A stretch of 64,000 nucleotides of DNA from Chryseobacterium indologenes. GTDB taxonomy: Bacteria; Bacteroidota; Bacteroidia; Flavobacteriales; Weeksellaceae. The notes beneath the pieces were generated by a model. The model had not been told where the DNA came from. It ran no database searches and saw only the letters and a program-made list of their open reading frames with translations. The DNA lies in assembly GCF_002025665.1 (NCBI RefSeq), contig NZ_CP018786.1, positions 2,046,001-2,110,000 on the forward strand, in the 5' to 3' direction. Positions 36,183 to 44,871 of the stretch are shown in pieces (position 1 is the stretch's first letter; each line of letters begins with the position of its first letter). The position numbers and the translations under genes were made by a program.

Positions 36183-38978
36183 TTATAAGTTGAAATTGAT
36201 TTCCATTCCGAAATAAGGATCATAAGCTCCTTTTCTGTTGATGGTAAATCCGTTGATGTTGTAGGGAGTATAATAATTGAATAATCGGTTTGCAAACATA
36301 GAGACCACAACTGCTTTATTTCTGAAGCTTTTGGTTACTTTCATATTGAGATTCATTTCCATAGGCCTTCTTGTGGTATTGTATAAATCCTCATTCTGAG
36401 CAATGATCAGGCTTTCCAGAATAGTTCCTTTTACAGAATCAGGGTTATAGGGAAGTACAGAGCCATTCTGGTCCACATAATGACTTGGAATTCCGCTCAT
36501 AGGAAGAATTTGCCTCGTAGAATACCAGGAAAACTGGAATGATGAAGAAAAAACAAGATCCAGACGGGGAAAATAAGTATCCAGCATCAGATTAGTATTC
36601 AGCACTTCATTCACCGAACTGGGTTCCATTCCTTCATACAATCCAAGGTAAGGATAAGGTCTTCCGTTGATCAGTAAATCTCTTCCTCTGTATACCGGCA
36701 GACTATTGCCATATTTTGTTCGGAACCATGCTCCGTTTAAAGTAAATCTTGTATTGATCCCAGGAATTCTGTTGGAAGAATATTGAAATTCAATCCCTTC
36801 TTTGTCCACTTTGCTGCCATTTCGCTGAGTCGTATAGAGAAAGTTTTCATTCACTGTCTGGTAGGGAAGTGTATTCACATCCGGCGGGGAAGTGATGGCA
36901 TCATGATTCAGTCCTGAAGTATCATATTTTTTATATTGATACAGAGCATATTCATTCATAGAACGGAATGCATTACGCATATTTTCTTTGAAAACCGTCA
37001 CAGACAGCTGATGTGCTCCCAGACTGAAATCAACTCTTGCTTCAAATTTTTCATTCATAGCAGGTTCTATATCTGGATTCTGTGGATTGTAAATCAGTGT
37101 TTTATAATTGATTCTTCTGTAGTTTGGGTTATTATGAAAATAATTCAGCTGCTGGATATCTTTATAAATGAGTTCCGGATACAGAAGATTGAGATCCGGG
37201 AATAGACTTTGCTTACCATATCCTAATGTTAATGCTAAAGTTGTCTTTTTGTGCATCAACTCAAAAGAGGGAAGTTCCCATTGAAAATTGGCTCTGGGAT
37301 CTGCATACCAATTTCCGTTCATTTTGAAAGAAGAAGGTAAATTCATCATGGTATTTCCTCTTAATCCTAAAGCCAGTGTAAGTTTGTGCTTACCCACATT
37401 CAATGAGTTGATAGACTCCAGGAACAATGCAGAAGTCATGTAAGCAGGAATATCACGATACGCACGCGGTCTGAAGGTAGCCTTAGGGTCTATAGGTCTG
37501 TAGATGTCAAATAATTGTCCTTTGCCCCAGTTTTTACTCATTTGCCAGTCGAATCCGGCGTTGAACTCATGCGTCGTCGATTGAGAATTAAGCTGAAAAT
37601 TATTAATCATTTTGACAAAAAGATCAAGAGGCTTTCCGTCTACTGTATAATTTGAAATATAGCGTGGTTCAGGGTAGTAACCATCGTATTCTCCTTCGAT
37701 TCTGGATAGAGGAAAGGCCGTGGCATTTTCAAGCTGGATAAATTTAGTCTGCTTTATTTTCTCAAACCTCTGATTGATCGTTGTCTGAATTTCAGTGGAA
37801 CGGTAGAACGATGGTTCGTTTTTAGTATAATTGAAGATATTGGAAAGGCTCAGGAAATGATTATTCACTTCATAAGAATTCAGTTCAGACAAATCGATAT
37901 CCGGATCAGATTTTGAACCATCCAGAGAACCTGTATAACTGAGATTACTTTGCCATTTTGCCGTTCCATGATCATATTTTTTTTCTTTAACAATACCAAG
38001 ATGGGCGGTGATTCTTTTATAGCTTTCCAAACGGTCTCTTGGGTCGGTCTTTGCATTCAGATAATCCAGTCCTGCATTGATTTTCAGATCTTTTTCTTTA
38101 TTTTCAAAACCTTTGCTCACTGCAAATAGTTTGCTGTAACCATCTGCCTTAAATCTTGCCTTCCATCTTGTATAGCCGGATTTGTTGGTAATTTTTACAA
38201 TTCCTGAGGTAAGATTTCCATAGATTACAGAAGGAATTCCACGAAGAACCTCCACACTTTCAATTTGGTCTGTAGAAATGGTTCGCATGTCTACACCGCT
38301 GTTTACAGTAAGTCTTCGCTTCAGTCCGTTATTGGTTTTGTCTAAAAAATCATAGGAATACTGAAGATTAGCATTAGAATTTAAAGGAGCACCATCCACC
38401 AAAAATGTTGTTCCCATAGAAGAGGTGTTGTAATCAGTACCTGGTCTTCCGGTTTCACGGAGACTGATTTTGTTTGCCTGATTAAGAACCGGATCATTGG
38501 ATCTTCCGCCGGGAAGAAGCTCCAGAAGCTCGGAAAAACTTGACGGCTGCAAATGTTGCATAGCCCGTTGAGTAATGATGGAAGAAGAGGTAAGCCCTTT
38601 TCCTTCTTTGGCTGTAATCACGACTTCTTCGATGGTGTTGAGTTTCTCCTGGACGGGTAAGATAAATGTTTCTGTTTTTGATACAGATATTTTACCGGAA
38701 TATCCAAGAATTCCATTTTTCCAGGCTTCTGTTTTATATTTTCCAGGAATTAATGAAATTACTGCTATTCCTTTTTCATTTGTAGAAACTGAATAGAAAT
38801 TTTCTCCGTTGTAGATCTTGATTTCAGAGCCATTTATCAAATTTGAATCAAGACTTTTTATTTCAAACGTGATGGTGAATTGTAGGTTTTGCGCCTTGAC
38901 GGCTGTCATTGTAATGATAAAAATAAGAAAACTGAGAAATCGAAGCCTCAAAGGAAAGCGGGAGTCATGATGTACCAT
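36183..38978 (-). CDS. TonB-dependent outer-membrane receptor
   Basis: A 931-residue outer-membrane active transporter: signal peptide ending near VKAQ, a carboxypeptidase-regulatory-like Ig domain (about 30-108), a TonB box-like EEVVITAKEG (about 118), a plug domain with QIESVEVLRGIPSVIYGNLTSG split over about 225-260, and a 22-strand barrel ending in FNL. The sequence resembles siderophore/haem-type receptors rather than SusC. First gene of the four-gene operon with DUF4876, DUF6850 and a cytochrome c peroxidase. The ligand is not identifiable from sequence. Confidence 0.92.
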   Translation of the reverse strand: MVHHDSRFPLRLRFLSFLIFIITMTAVKAQNLQFTITFEIKSLDSNLINGSEIKIYNGENFYSVSTNEKGIAVISLIPGKYKTEAWKNGILGYSGKISVSKTETFILPVQEKLNTIEEVVITAKEGKGLTSSSIITQRAMQHLQPSSFSELLELLPGGRSNDPVLNQANKISLRETGRPGTDYNTSSMGTTFLVDGAPLNSNANLQYSYDFLDKTNNGLKRRLTVNSGVDMRTISTDQIESVEVLRGIPSVIYGNLTSGIVKITNKSGYTRWKARFKADGYSKLFAVSKGFENKEKDLKINAGLDYLNAKTDPRDRLESYKRITAHLGIVKEKKYDHGTAKWQSNLSYTGSLDGSKSDPDIDLSELNSYEVNNHFLSLSNIFNYTKNEPSFYRSTEIQTTINQRFEKIKQTKFIQLENATAFPLSRIEGEYDGYYPEPRYISNYTVDGKPLDLFVKMINNFQLNSQSTTHEFNAGFDWQMSKNWGKGQLFDIYRPIDPKATFRPRAYRDIPAYMTSALFLESINSLNVGKHKLTLALGLRGNTMMNLPSSFKMNGNWYADPRANFQWELPSFELMHKKTTLALTLGYGKQSLFPDLNLLYPELIYKDIQQLNYFHNNPNYRRINYKTLIYNPQNPDIEPAMNEKFEARVDFSLGAHQLSVTVFKENMRNAFRSMNEYALYQYKKYDTSGLNHDAITSPPDVNTLPYQTVNENFLYTTQRNGSKVDKEGIEFQYSSNRIPGINTRFTLNGAWFRTKYGNSLPVYRGRDLLINGRPYPYLGLYEGMEPSSVNEVLNTNLMLDTYFPRLDLVFSSSFQFSWYSTRQILPMSGIPSHYVDQNGSVLPYNPDSVKGTILESLIIAQNEDLYNTTRRPMEMNLNMKVTKSFRNKAVVVSMFANRLFNYYTPYNINGFTINRKGAYDPYFGMEINFNL

Positions 38979-38996
38979 CTGGCATTATTCTTTCGG

Positions 38997-39004
38997 CAAA
39001 AGTA
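38997..39004 (-). promoter_or_regulatory. Candidate -7 element of the TonB receptor operon
   Basis: Minus-strand TACTTTTG matches TAnnTTTG and lies 18 bases before the start codon. The -33 region has no TTG at 19-21 bases. Confidence 0.45.
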
Positions 39005-39032
39005 GCGTCCTCAATGCAAGTTTACTAATTTT

Positions 39033-39051
39033 ATTTAGAATAATTCAAAAT
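39033..39051 (-). promoter_or_regulatory. 19-bp near-palindrome, candidate Fur-type operator
   Basis: ATTTAGAAT-A-ATTCAAAAT: two 9-base arms around one central base with a single mismatch. Size, AT content and the TTTAGAAT half-site resemble Fur-family boxes. It lies just upstream of the predicted -33 region of the receptor operon. The operator role is inference. Confidence 0.4.
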
Positions 39052-39212
39052 AAATGACAAGAATCATTTGTTGTATTTTGATGTAATTTTTGTTAAAAGT
39101 TTAAAATGAATGCTGTAAAATGATAAATTATAATGGATTACGTAATTTTATGAATTTCAAAATAAAATTTATCTCCAATTATTTTTAGTGGAGTTATTTG
39201 GGCTGTTTATTC

Positions 39213-39243
39213 ATAAAAAAGCACTTCATTGCTGAAGTGCCAA
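39213..39243 (-). terminator. Terminator after the T9SS hydrolase gene
   Basis: GCACTTCA-TTGC-TGAAGTGC hairpin; the minus strand continues with six T residues. Confidence 0.85.
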
Positions 39244-39280
39244 AAATTAACTTGAAATGAGATATGAAGAGTGATTGATT

Positions 39281-41239
39281 TTACAGTTTTATTTTTTTGT
39301 TGATGGTTTTTCCGTTAGAAAGTATGATTTGTACAAGATATACTCCAGATTCTAAGCTTCTGGATTCAAAAATTGGTTTATTAACTTCCTGCTGAACGAT
39401 CAAAGCACCGGAAATACTATAAATAATAATGTTTTTAATATCATTACCGGATTTAGCTACAATTTGTTGTCTCTGGGTGTAAATATCAGTACTGTTCTCT
39501 GATGATATTGTTCCTCCAACCGCTTTACTGAACTGAAGATTGTAGTAAAGAGTAACAACTTCAAACGTATAGTTTCTATTTTCCAGATCCTGAATGTTGA
39601 TTCCTCCGGCTTCACGATACTGTTTTTGGGAAATACTTTTGATCAATGTTTTATTTTCATCAAAAATATTCACAGCAATAATCTCCTCCTGATCTACTTT
39701 TAATTGCAAAACAGATGCATTCACAGATTGTACAATTTCATTTTCGGTAACTTCCTTAGGCGTGTTTTTGATATACGGAATTATTTTATTTTCATTGTTT
39801 TCTGATACTTTCAATAAATAAACCCCATCATTTAAATTTGATAAATTTTGGTTACTGGCTGCTCTGCTCTGGGTTTTTTCTTTATTGAAATCTGTAATTT
39901 CTATCAGCTGCATATTACCCAGATCCGGTTTGATCTGTGAAGACAGAAGGGAAGGGTTTTCAGATGTTTTCTCTGCAGACTGCTTACCGAAGATTGATCC
40001 TGCAATGGCCCATTCATTAAGAAGCCCGCCGCTTCTCAGCGTATTGAATTTAGCATTGGATGCTAAGGTAAAGGGAAGAATTCCTCCCACATGTCCCAGC
40101 GGTCCCCAGTAAAAAGAATCCAGTTTATACTTATTCAGATCCCACCATGGATAATAGCCACGCTGAACATCAATAGTTTTAGAAGTATTTTCTGGCGGAA
40201 TAGCTAAATCTACGGTAGAATGTCCCAATGTCATTGGTGTTTTATTGTACCAGTCATACACATCCTTAGGTTTCATGCATAGTCTTAGCTTGTTATTGGG
40301 ATTGTTGGTGACATCATTTACGAAGTTGGTGGTAAAGAGCTTTCTCCATATAACAGGACCCCACAGAAGTCCGCCATTATCCTGAACAACATGATAGTTG
40401 TATTTATCGAGGTATTCTGCAGATATAACTTCTGAAATGTCATTATTATAAGTTTTATAACCTGTATTGTTGCAGGTATGAAGAACATTTGCCAGGAATG
40501 AGGTGAAAGGGTAAATATCTTTTTCAAGGACTCCTTTATTTAACGTTACTCCGGAAAAGTCATAAGGCCCGTCTCCCATGTAGGCATATTTGAATTTTAT
40601 ATTATTGGGATTTGAAATGCTTAATCTTTTCAATGTAGACATCGCAGCATGGGCGCCCTGAGAATATCCAGCTAAGAAATATTCGTCATAACGCTTAATA
40701 TTCAGTTGGGACAATACTTTATTTGCTGCGGTTATAAAATCTATGGTAGCACCGGCTTCTGTAGCATAATCTACATATGGGTGAGTTCCGTCTCCAGTTC
40801 CCATCCCTACGTAGTCGGGTGCCATCAAAATATATCCGTTGAGTACATAAGATAGTTCCACAACAAATCCTGCTGTTAAAGCCCCTTTGAAATTAGACGG
40901 AACATTATTTCTGCTGTCTGTAGTTCCGTGATCGGATACTACTGTTGAGAGTTTGAAGGGTACGTTAGGGTACATCAATAATCCTGTAGCTTTTACAAGA
41001 ACATTGTTTTCATTTTTGGTGTAATAGGTGATTTTGTAACCTTTCAGTCCAAGATTGAAGCTGTTCAGGTAGTTGGCAAATTCCGGAGCATTCTGATCAC
41101 CAAGATTACCGGCGATAAAATTGATGACTCCTTGTGGTGTTAAATCCAGTTTTTGCTCGGAACTTACAACATCACCCGCCTGCTGTGCAAAGTAAAATGA
41201 AGTTGTAAGACTTAATAAAAAAGTTGTAATTTTTCTCAT
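39281..41239 (-). CDS. Alpha/beta hydrolase (lipase/esterase) secreted by type IX system
   Basis: A 652-residue exported protein with signal peptide (YFAQQ). The alpha/beta-hydrolase domain (about residues 70-420) carries nucleophile Ser193 in GYSQG and an N-terminal oxyanion region; it resembles the secretory lipase/tannase-like class. A beta-sandwich linker (about 500-575) leads to a C-terminal domain of about 75 residues ending in SGVYLVQIILSNGKTINKKIKL-like strands, the type A T9SS sorting signal. It should be released or anchored on the cell surface. It implies a T9SS elsewhere in the genome. Confidence 0.88.
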   Translation of the reverse strand: MRKITTFLLSLTTSFYFAQQAGDVVSSEQKLDLTPQGVINFIAGNLGDQNAPEFANYLNSFNLGLKGYKITYYTKNENNVLVKATGLLMYPNVPFKLSTVVSDHGTTDSRNNVPSNFKGALTAGFVVELSYVLNGYILMAPDYVGMGTGDGTHPYVDYATEAGATIDFITAANKVLSQLNIKRYDEYFLAGYSQGAHAAMSTLKRLSISNPNNIKFKYAYMGDGPYDFSGVTLNKGVLEKDIYPFTSFLANVLHTCNNTGYKTYNNDISEVISAEYLDKYNYHVVQDNGGLLWGPVIWRKLFTTNFVNDVTNNPNNKLRLCMKPKDVYDWYNKTPMTLGHSTVDLAIPPENTSKTIDVQRGYYPWWDLNKYKLDSFYWGPLGHVGGILPFTLASNAKFNTLRSGGLLNEWAIAGSIFGKQSAEKTSENPSLLSSQIKPDLGNMQLIEITDFNKEKTQSRAASNQNLSNLNDGVYLLKVSENNENKIIPYIKNTPKEVTENEIVQSVNASVLQLKVDQEEIIAVNIFDENKTLIKSISQKQYREAGGINIQDLENRNYTFEVVTLYYNLQFSKAVGGTISSENSTDIYTQRQQIVAKSGNDIKNIIIYSISGALIVQQEVNKPIFESRSLESGVYLVQIILSNGKTINKKIKL

Positions 41240-41349
41240 ATTGTTTGTTTTTGTGTGGTATTAAAGTAATAATTTTAATAAAATCACAAAAACTTTAGAG
41301 TATTAATAATTATTCATTGAATATCAATTCTCTGCAAAGTGAGTAAAAT

Positions 41350-41385
41350 CAAAGAGTCTGACCATTGGCCAGACTCTCTATTTAT
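41350..41385 (-). terminator. Terminator after glutaryl-CoA dehydrogenase
   Basis: AGAGTCTG / CAGACTCT stem with an inner CCATTGG loop region, just past the stop codon on the minus strand. Confidence 0.75.
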
Positions 41386-41398
41386 ATTTTTATCTTTT

Positions 41399-42577
41399 TT
41401 AGAAAGCGTTGATTCCTGTAATATCCAATCCGGTAATGAGCAAGTGAACATCATGCGTTCCTTCATAAGTAATTACAGATTCAAGGTTTGCAGCGTGTCT
41501 CATCATCGGGAATTCACCCATGATTCCCATACCTCCAAGGATCTGTCTGGATTCTCTGGCAATTTCAATAGCCATATGTACGTTGTTGCGTTTAGCCATA
41601 GAGATCTGAGCAGGAGTTGCTTTGTGGGCATTTTTAAGATTTCCTAGCTGAAGACATAATAATTGAGCTTTTGTAATTTCTGTCAGGAATTCAGCCAGTT
41701 TTTTCTGCTGAAGCTGGTAAGAACCAATTGGTTTTCCAAACTGTTTTCTTTCTTTAGAGTATTGAACAGCAGTACAGTGGCAGTCAATAGCAGCACCAAT
41801 TACTCCCCATGAAATTCCATATCTTGCAGAGTTCAGACAAGATAAAGGTCCTTTTAATCCTGTTACTCCAGGAAGAAGATTTTCTTTCGGAACTTTTACA
41901 TCATTAAATACCAGTTCTCCGGTTTTGGAAGCTCTTAAGCTCCATTTATTGTGAGTTTCAGGAGTGGTGAAACCTTCCATTCCTCTTTCAACGATTAATC
42001 CCTGTACTTTTCCTTCCTCATTTTTTGCCCATACTACAGCGATGTGGCATAAAGGAGAGTTAGTGATCCACATTTTAGCCCCATTTAAAAGATAATGATC
42101 ACCCATATCTTTAAAATAAGTTTCCATTGAACCCGGGTCAGAACCATGGTTAGGCTCAGTCAATCCAAAAGATCCAATCATTTCTCCGGCAGCAAGCTTT
42201 GGAAGATATTTCTTTTTCTGTTCTTCAGAACCGAATTCGTTAATGGGGAACATCACCAATGAACTTTGTACCGAAGCTGCAGAACGTACTGCAGAATCTC
42301 CTCTTTCCAACTCCTGCATAATCAGACCATAAGAAATCTGGTCTAATCCTGAACCGCCATACTCAACAGGGATATAAGGTCCCAGTGCTCCGATTTTCCC
42401 CAATTCTCTCATAAGATTAGGAATATCTGTATGATTTTGAGCGGCCTGATCTATCTGCGGCATTACAAAACTTTCCACCCAGTCTCTTACAGATTGGCGG
42501 ATTAGTTTATGTTCTTCAGTAAGTAAAGCATCAATTCCATAATAATCAGGGATGCTAGTAAGAGGATAATATGACAT
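41399..42577 (-). CDS. gcdH: Glutaryl-CoA dehydrogenase-like acyl-CoA dehydrogenase
   Basis: A 392-residue FAD flavoenzyme that oxidises and decarboxylates glutaryl-CoA to crotonyl-CoA in lysine/tryptophan degradation. Signatures: FGLTEPNHGSDPG (FAD/substrate loop near residue 135), WITNSPL, QILGGMGIMGEFPMMRH, and the catalytic Glu372 in TYEGTHDVH with the closing ITGINAF typical of glutaryl-CoA dehydrogenases. Monocistronic, ended by its own terminator. No other degradation genes are adjacent. Confidence 0.9.
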   Translation of the reverse strand: MSYYPLTSIPDYYGIDALLTEEHKLIRQSVRDWVESFVMPQIDQAAQNHTDIPNLMRELGKIGALGPYIPVEYGGSGLDQISYGLIMQELERGDSAVRSAASVQSSLVMFPINEFGSEEQKKKYLPKLAAGEMIGSFGLTEPNHGSDPGSMETYFKDMGDHYLLNGAKMWITNSPLCHIAVVWAKNEEGKVQGLIVERGMEGFTTPETHNKWSLRASKTGELVFNDVKVPKENLLPGVTGLKGPLSCLNSARYGISWGVIGAAIDCHCTAVQYSKERKQFGKPIGSYQLQQKKLAEFLTEITKAQLLCLQLGNLKNAHKATPAQISMAKRNNVHMAIEIARESRQILGGMGIMGEFPMMRHAANLESVITYEGTHDVHLLITGLDITGINAF

Positions 42578-42705
42578 GATTTTTTGATTTGGTTAAAAGT
42601 AACATTTTTCGTGGTGTCTAGAAAATTTTTTTGAAAACTTGTTTTACTATTGATTTTCAGAGGTGTACTGCTACTTTGTTTATGATTTTAATTAAATTTA
42701 TATTT

Positions 42706-43494
42706 TTATGACTCCTCATCATTAGAGATAGGATACTGATTGGTAGAATTATGAACTTCAGTTTTAAATTTATACAGATATGGGGCTTTATTGGCTGAGC
42801 CGTCATACAGTTTTTCCATTCTGTCCAGAATATTTAAACTTAAAATTTTTCGCTGAAAATTATTTCTTCTGAATTTCTGTCCTAAAATAGTTTCATAAAG
42901 AGCCTGAAGATCTTTCATTGTAAATTTTTCCGGAAGAAGGTTACTTGCTGCAACCTCTGTATTGATATTCATTCTCAGATATTCAAGACCTGTCTCTATA
43001 ATTCTGTCATGGTCGAATGCCATTTTAGGAAGATTGTTTACTTCAAACCATTCACAGCTTTCATTGAAAGCATCAGGGAAAGTGTCAGTTAGTGAAAAAT
43101 CGATAAGGCTGCAGTATCCTACTGTAACGAACCGTTGGAAAATCCAGTGATCTTCAGGAACTGTTATTCCTTTATTTTTAAGGAGAATCTGATGTACATT
43201 GTTCTCTGTACGGTCTATTCTTCCGAAGGTATGAAATTGTTTCAAAAATAATCCTTTAAGATGTGTTCTTTCAAACAACACTCTTTCAGCAGCTTCTCTA
43301 AGATCTTCGTCATTGAAAACAAAACCTCCCGGAAGTGACCATAGATCCAGATCATGATATTTTAAAAGCAAAACTTTCAGAATGTTATTATGAAAGCCGA
43401 ATATGGTGCAGTCAACAGAAATATGCGCTACGAAATCTTTCGTGTCAATGAGTTCCTGTAGCGTTTCTTTACTTTTTGTGTCTTTGATTTTCAT
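42706..43494 (-). CDS. Nudix-fold transcriptional regulator (NrtR/AraR type)
   Basis: A 262-residue DNA-binding protein: an N-terminal Nudix domain (about 20-150) and a C-terminal winged helix (about 165-250) with FTMKDLQALYETILGQKFRRNNFQRKIL, typical of NrtR-type regulators. The Nudix box (residues 57-79) is degenerate: the REUXEE core reads R71-V-L-F-E-R76, losing two of the glutamates needed for hydrolysis. It is thus probably a sensor that binds a sugar or nucleotide ligand, as in Bacteroidetes AraR-like regulators. It is co-transcribed 16 bases after an MFS transporter and faces the glucan utilisation operon. Confidence 0.85.
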   Translation of the reverse strand: MKIKDTKSKETLQELIDTKDFVAHISVDCTIFGFHNNILKVLLLKYHDLDLWSLPGGFVFNDEDLREAAERVLFERTHLKGLFLKQFHTFGRIDRTENNVHQILLKNKGITVPEDHWIFQRFVTVGYCSLIDFSLTDTFPDAFNESCEWFEVNNLPKMAFDHDRIIETGLEYLRMNINTEVAASNLLPEKFTMKDLQALYETILGQKFRRNNFQRKILSLNILDRMEKLYDGSANKAPYLYKFKTEVHNSTNQYPISNDEES

Positions 43495-43510
43495 GGCAGT
43501 AAAAATAAAA

Positions 43511-44695
43511 CTATTTTCTATTTGTGACAGTAAAATATATAAAACTAATCACAAAAAGCAGAATTACAGAAGATAAGATGTATAATGGATAATAATTTAA
43601 CAATTGCTTTTCAAACAGAACAGCCATAATAATAGAGCTTACAGAGCTACCCAGGGAAGAAAATATAACAATAAGAGAGGTGAAAAGATTAATCTTATCT
43701 TTATCCACCTGCGCAATCATTCTTGAGTTGATCACAGGGTAGAGGGGTGAAAGAAACAAGCCAATAACCGGAAATAAAAAAAGTAAGAATCTGGAATCTT
43801 CGGAATCAAAATACTGTATGCCCAGTATAATGATCAGTAAGGTGATAATCAAAGTCATACAAGTAATATAATATCTGGGTAATGAAAATCTTTTGATGAT
43901 ATTGGCTGTAACCGTTCTCCCGGCATAAGAAAAAATGGATAAAAAAGAAGTGGCCTGAAGTGCGAAAAAGGAATTGACCTTCAGGTGGTTTTTATAAAAA
44001 GAAGGAAGCCATGAATTGAATCCCTGTTCTACGAAGACAATAAAAAAGACCACTCCTAAAAACAAAGCTACTGCTGGTGTAGTAAACCCTGATAGTTCTG
44101 AGAGAATACTCTTGCTTTCCATAGGCTTGGACTCTACTATTTCTATCTTCGAAAGCAGAAAAATGGTAAATACTGATAATAAAGCAATCAGCAAGAAACC
44201 AAACTTCCAGAATTCCGAATACTGGCTGGAGATTACCCATCCAAAACCGGTATTCACTACGAAAATTCCAATCATAAAAGAGGCTTCTACATTATTCATC
44301 GTCTTTGCCAGAGATTTTTCATCCGAAATATTATTCCTTATAATCCCAAAAACACAGATTTTACCAATAGCGAAACAGGCTCCTATAATCGCAAACCACA
44401 ATTTATAAAACCAGAAAACCTTTACAAAAGGGAGAAGGCAGGAACAGAATCCAACAATAGCCAGGGCCAGGATCAATGCTTTTTTAGGACCGGTTTTGTT
44501 GATAAAGCTCACTGCAAAAAGTGAAATAAAAGCAATGGGCAGATCTTTAAAAGATTCTAAAAGCCCCAGTTCTCCATAGGTGATTTTCTCTTCTGACAAC
44601 TGCAGAATCACCAATCCCATACAGTTCAAAACCATTGAAAAAATAAGAAAGGTAAGTTTTAGTGGAAGGGAAATTTTGGATGGCTTGACGATCAT
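43511..44695 (-). CDS. MFS transporter, probable sugar permease
   Basis: A 394-residue inner-membrane protein with twelve predicted helices in two halves and a short cytoplasmic loop after helix 6. It has no signal peptide and lacks a diagnostic substrate motif, but its position upstream of the Nudix regulator and divergent from a susCD glucan locus suggests uptake of glucose or gluco-oligosaccharide produced in the periplasm. No promoter consensus is exact; TATCTTCG upstream is a one-mismatch -7. Confidence 0.85.
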   Translation of the reverse strand: MIVKPSKISLPLKLTFLIFSMVLNCMGLVILQLSEEKITYGELGLLESFKDLPIAFISLFAVSFINKTGPKKALILALAIVGFCSCLLPFVKVFWFYKLWFAIIGACFAIGKICVFGIIRNNISDEKSLAKTMNNVEASFMIGIFVVNTGFGWVISSQYSEFWKFGFLLIALLSVFTIFLLSKIEIVESKPMESKSILSELSGFTTPAVALFLGVVFFIVFVEQGFNSWLPSFYKNHLKVNSFFALQATSFLSIFSYAGRTVTANIIKRFSLPRYYITCMTLIITLLIIILGIQYFDSEDSRFLLFLFPVIGLFLSPLYPVINSRMIAQVDKDKINLFTSLIVIFSSLGSSVSSIIMAVLFEKQLLNYYPLYILSSVILLFVISFIYFTVTNRK

Positions 44696-44808
44696 TTTGG
44701 GAGATAACTTTATTAATTTTTTATGATATTTTATGAAATATTGATGCGAAGATAGGGCTTCTAACCCTGAAAAATAAAAGAAAAATTAAAATATTTATGA
44801 ATAGAATG

Positions 44809-44853
44809 TTAATTAATTAAAAAAAAATATATTTTTATTGTCTCAATTTGAGA
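44809..44853. promoter_or_regulatory. Palindromes in the MFS / susC divergent region
   Basis: TTAATTAATTAA (44809-44820) and TCTCAA-T-TTGAGA (44841-44853, 6-bp arms around one base) lie in the 176-base shared upstream region. The second sits 18 bases before the susC start, suitable for repression. The Nudix regulator is the natural candidate binder (inference). Confidence 0.4.
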
Positions 44854-44871
44854 ATTAAACAATAACTGTAT

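Larger units (their letters stand above)
38979..39280. other. Intergenic regulatory region upstream of the TonB receptor operon
   Basis: A 302-base gap holding a -7 element, a 19-bp near-palindrome and the T9SS hydrolase terminator, described separately. The remainder is AT-rich with no coding frame seen. Confidence 0.6.
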
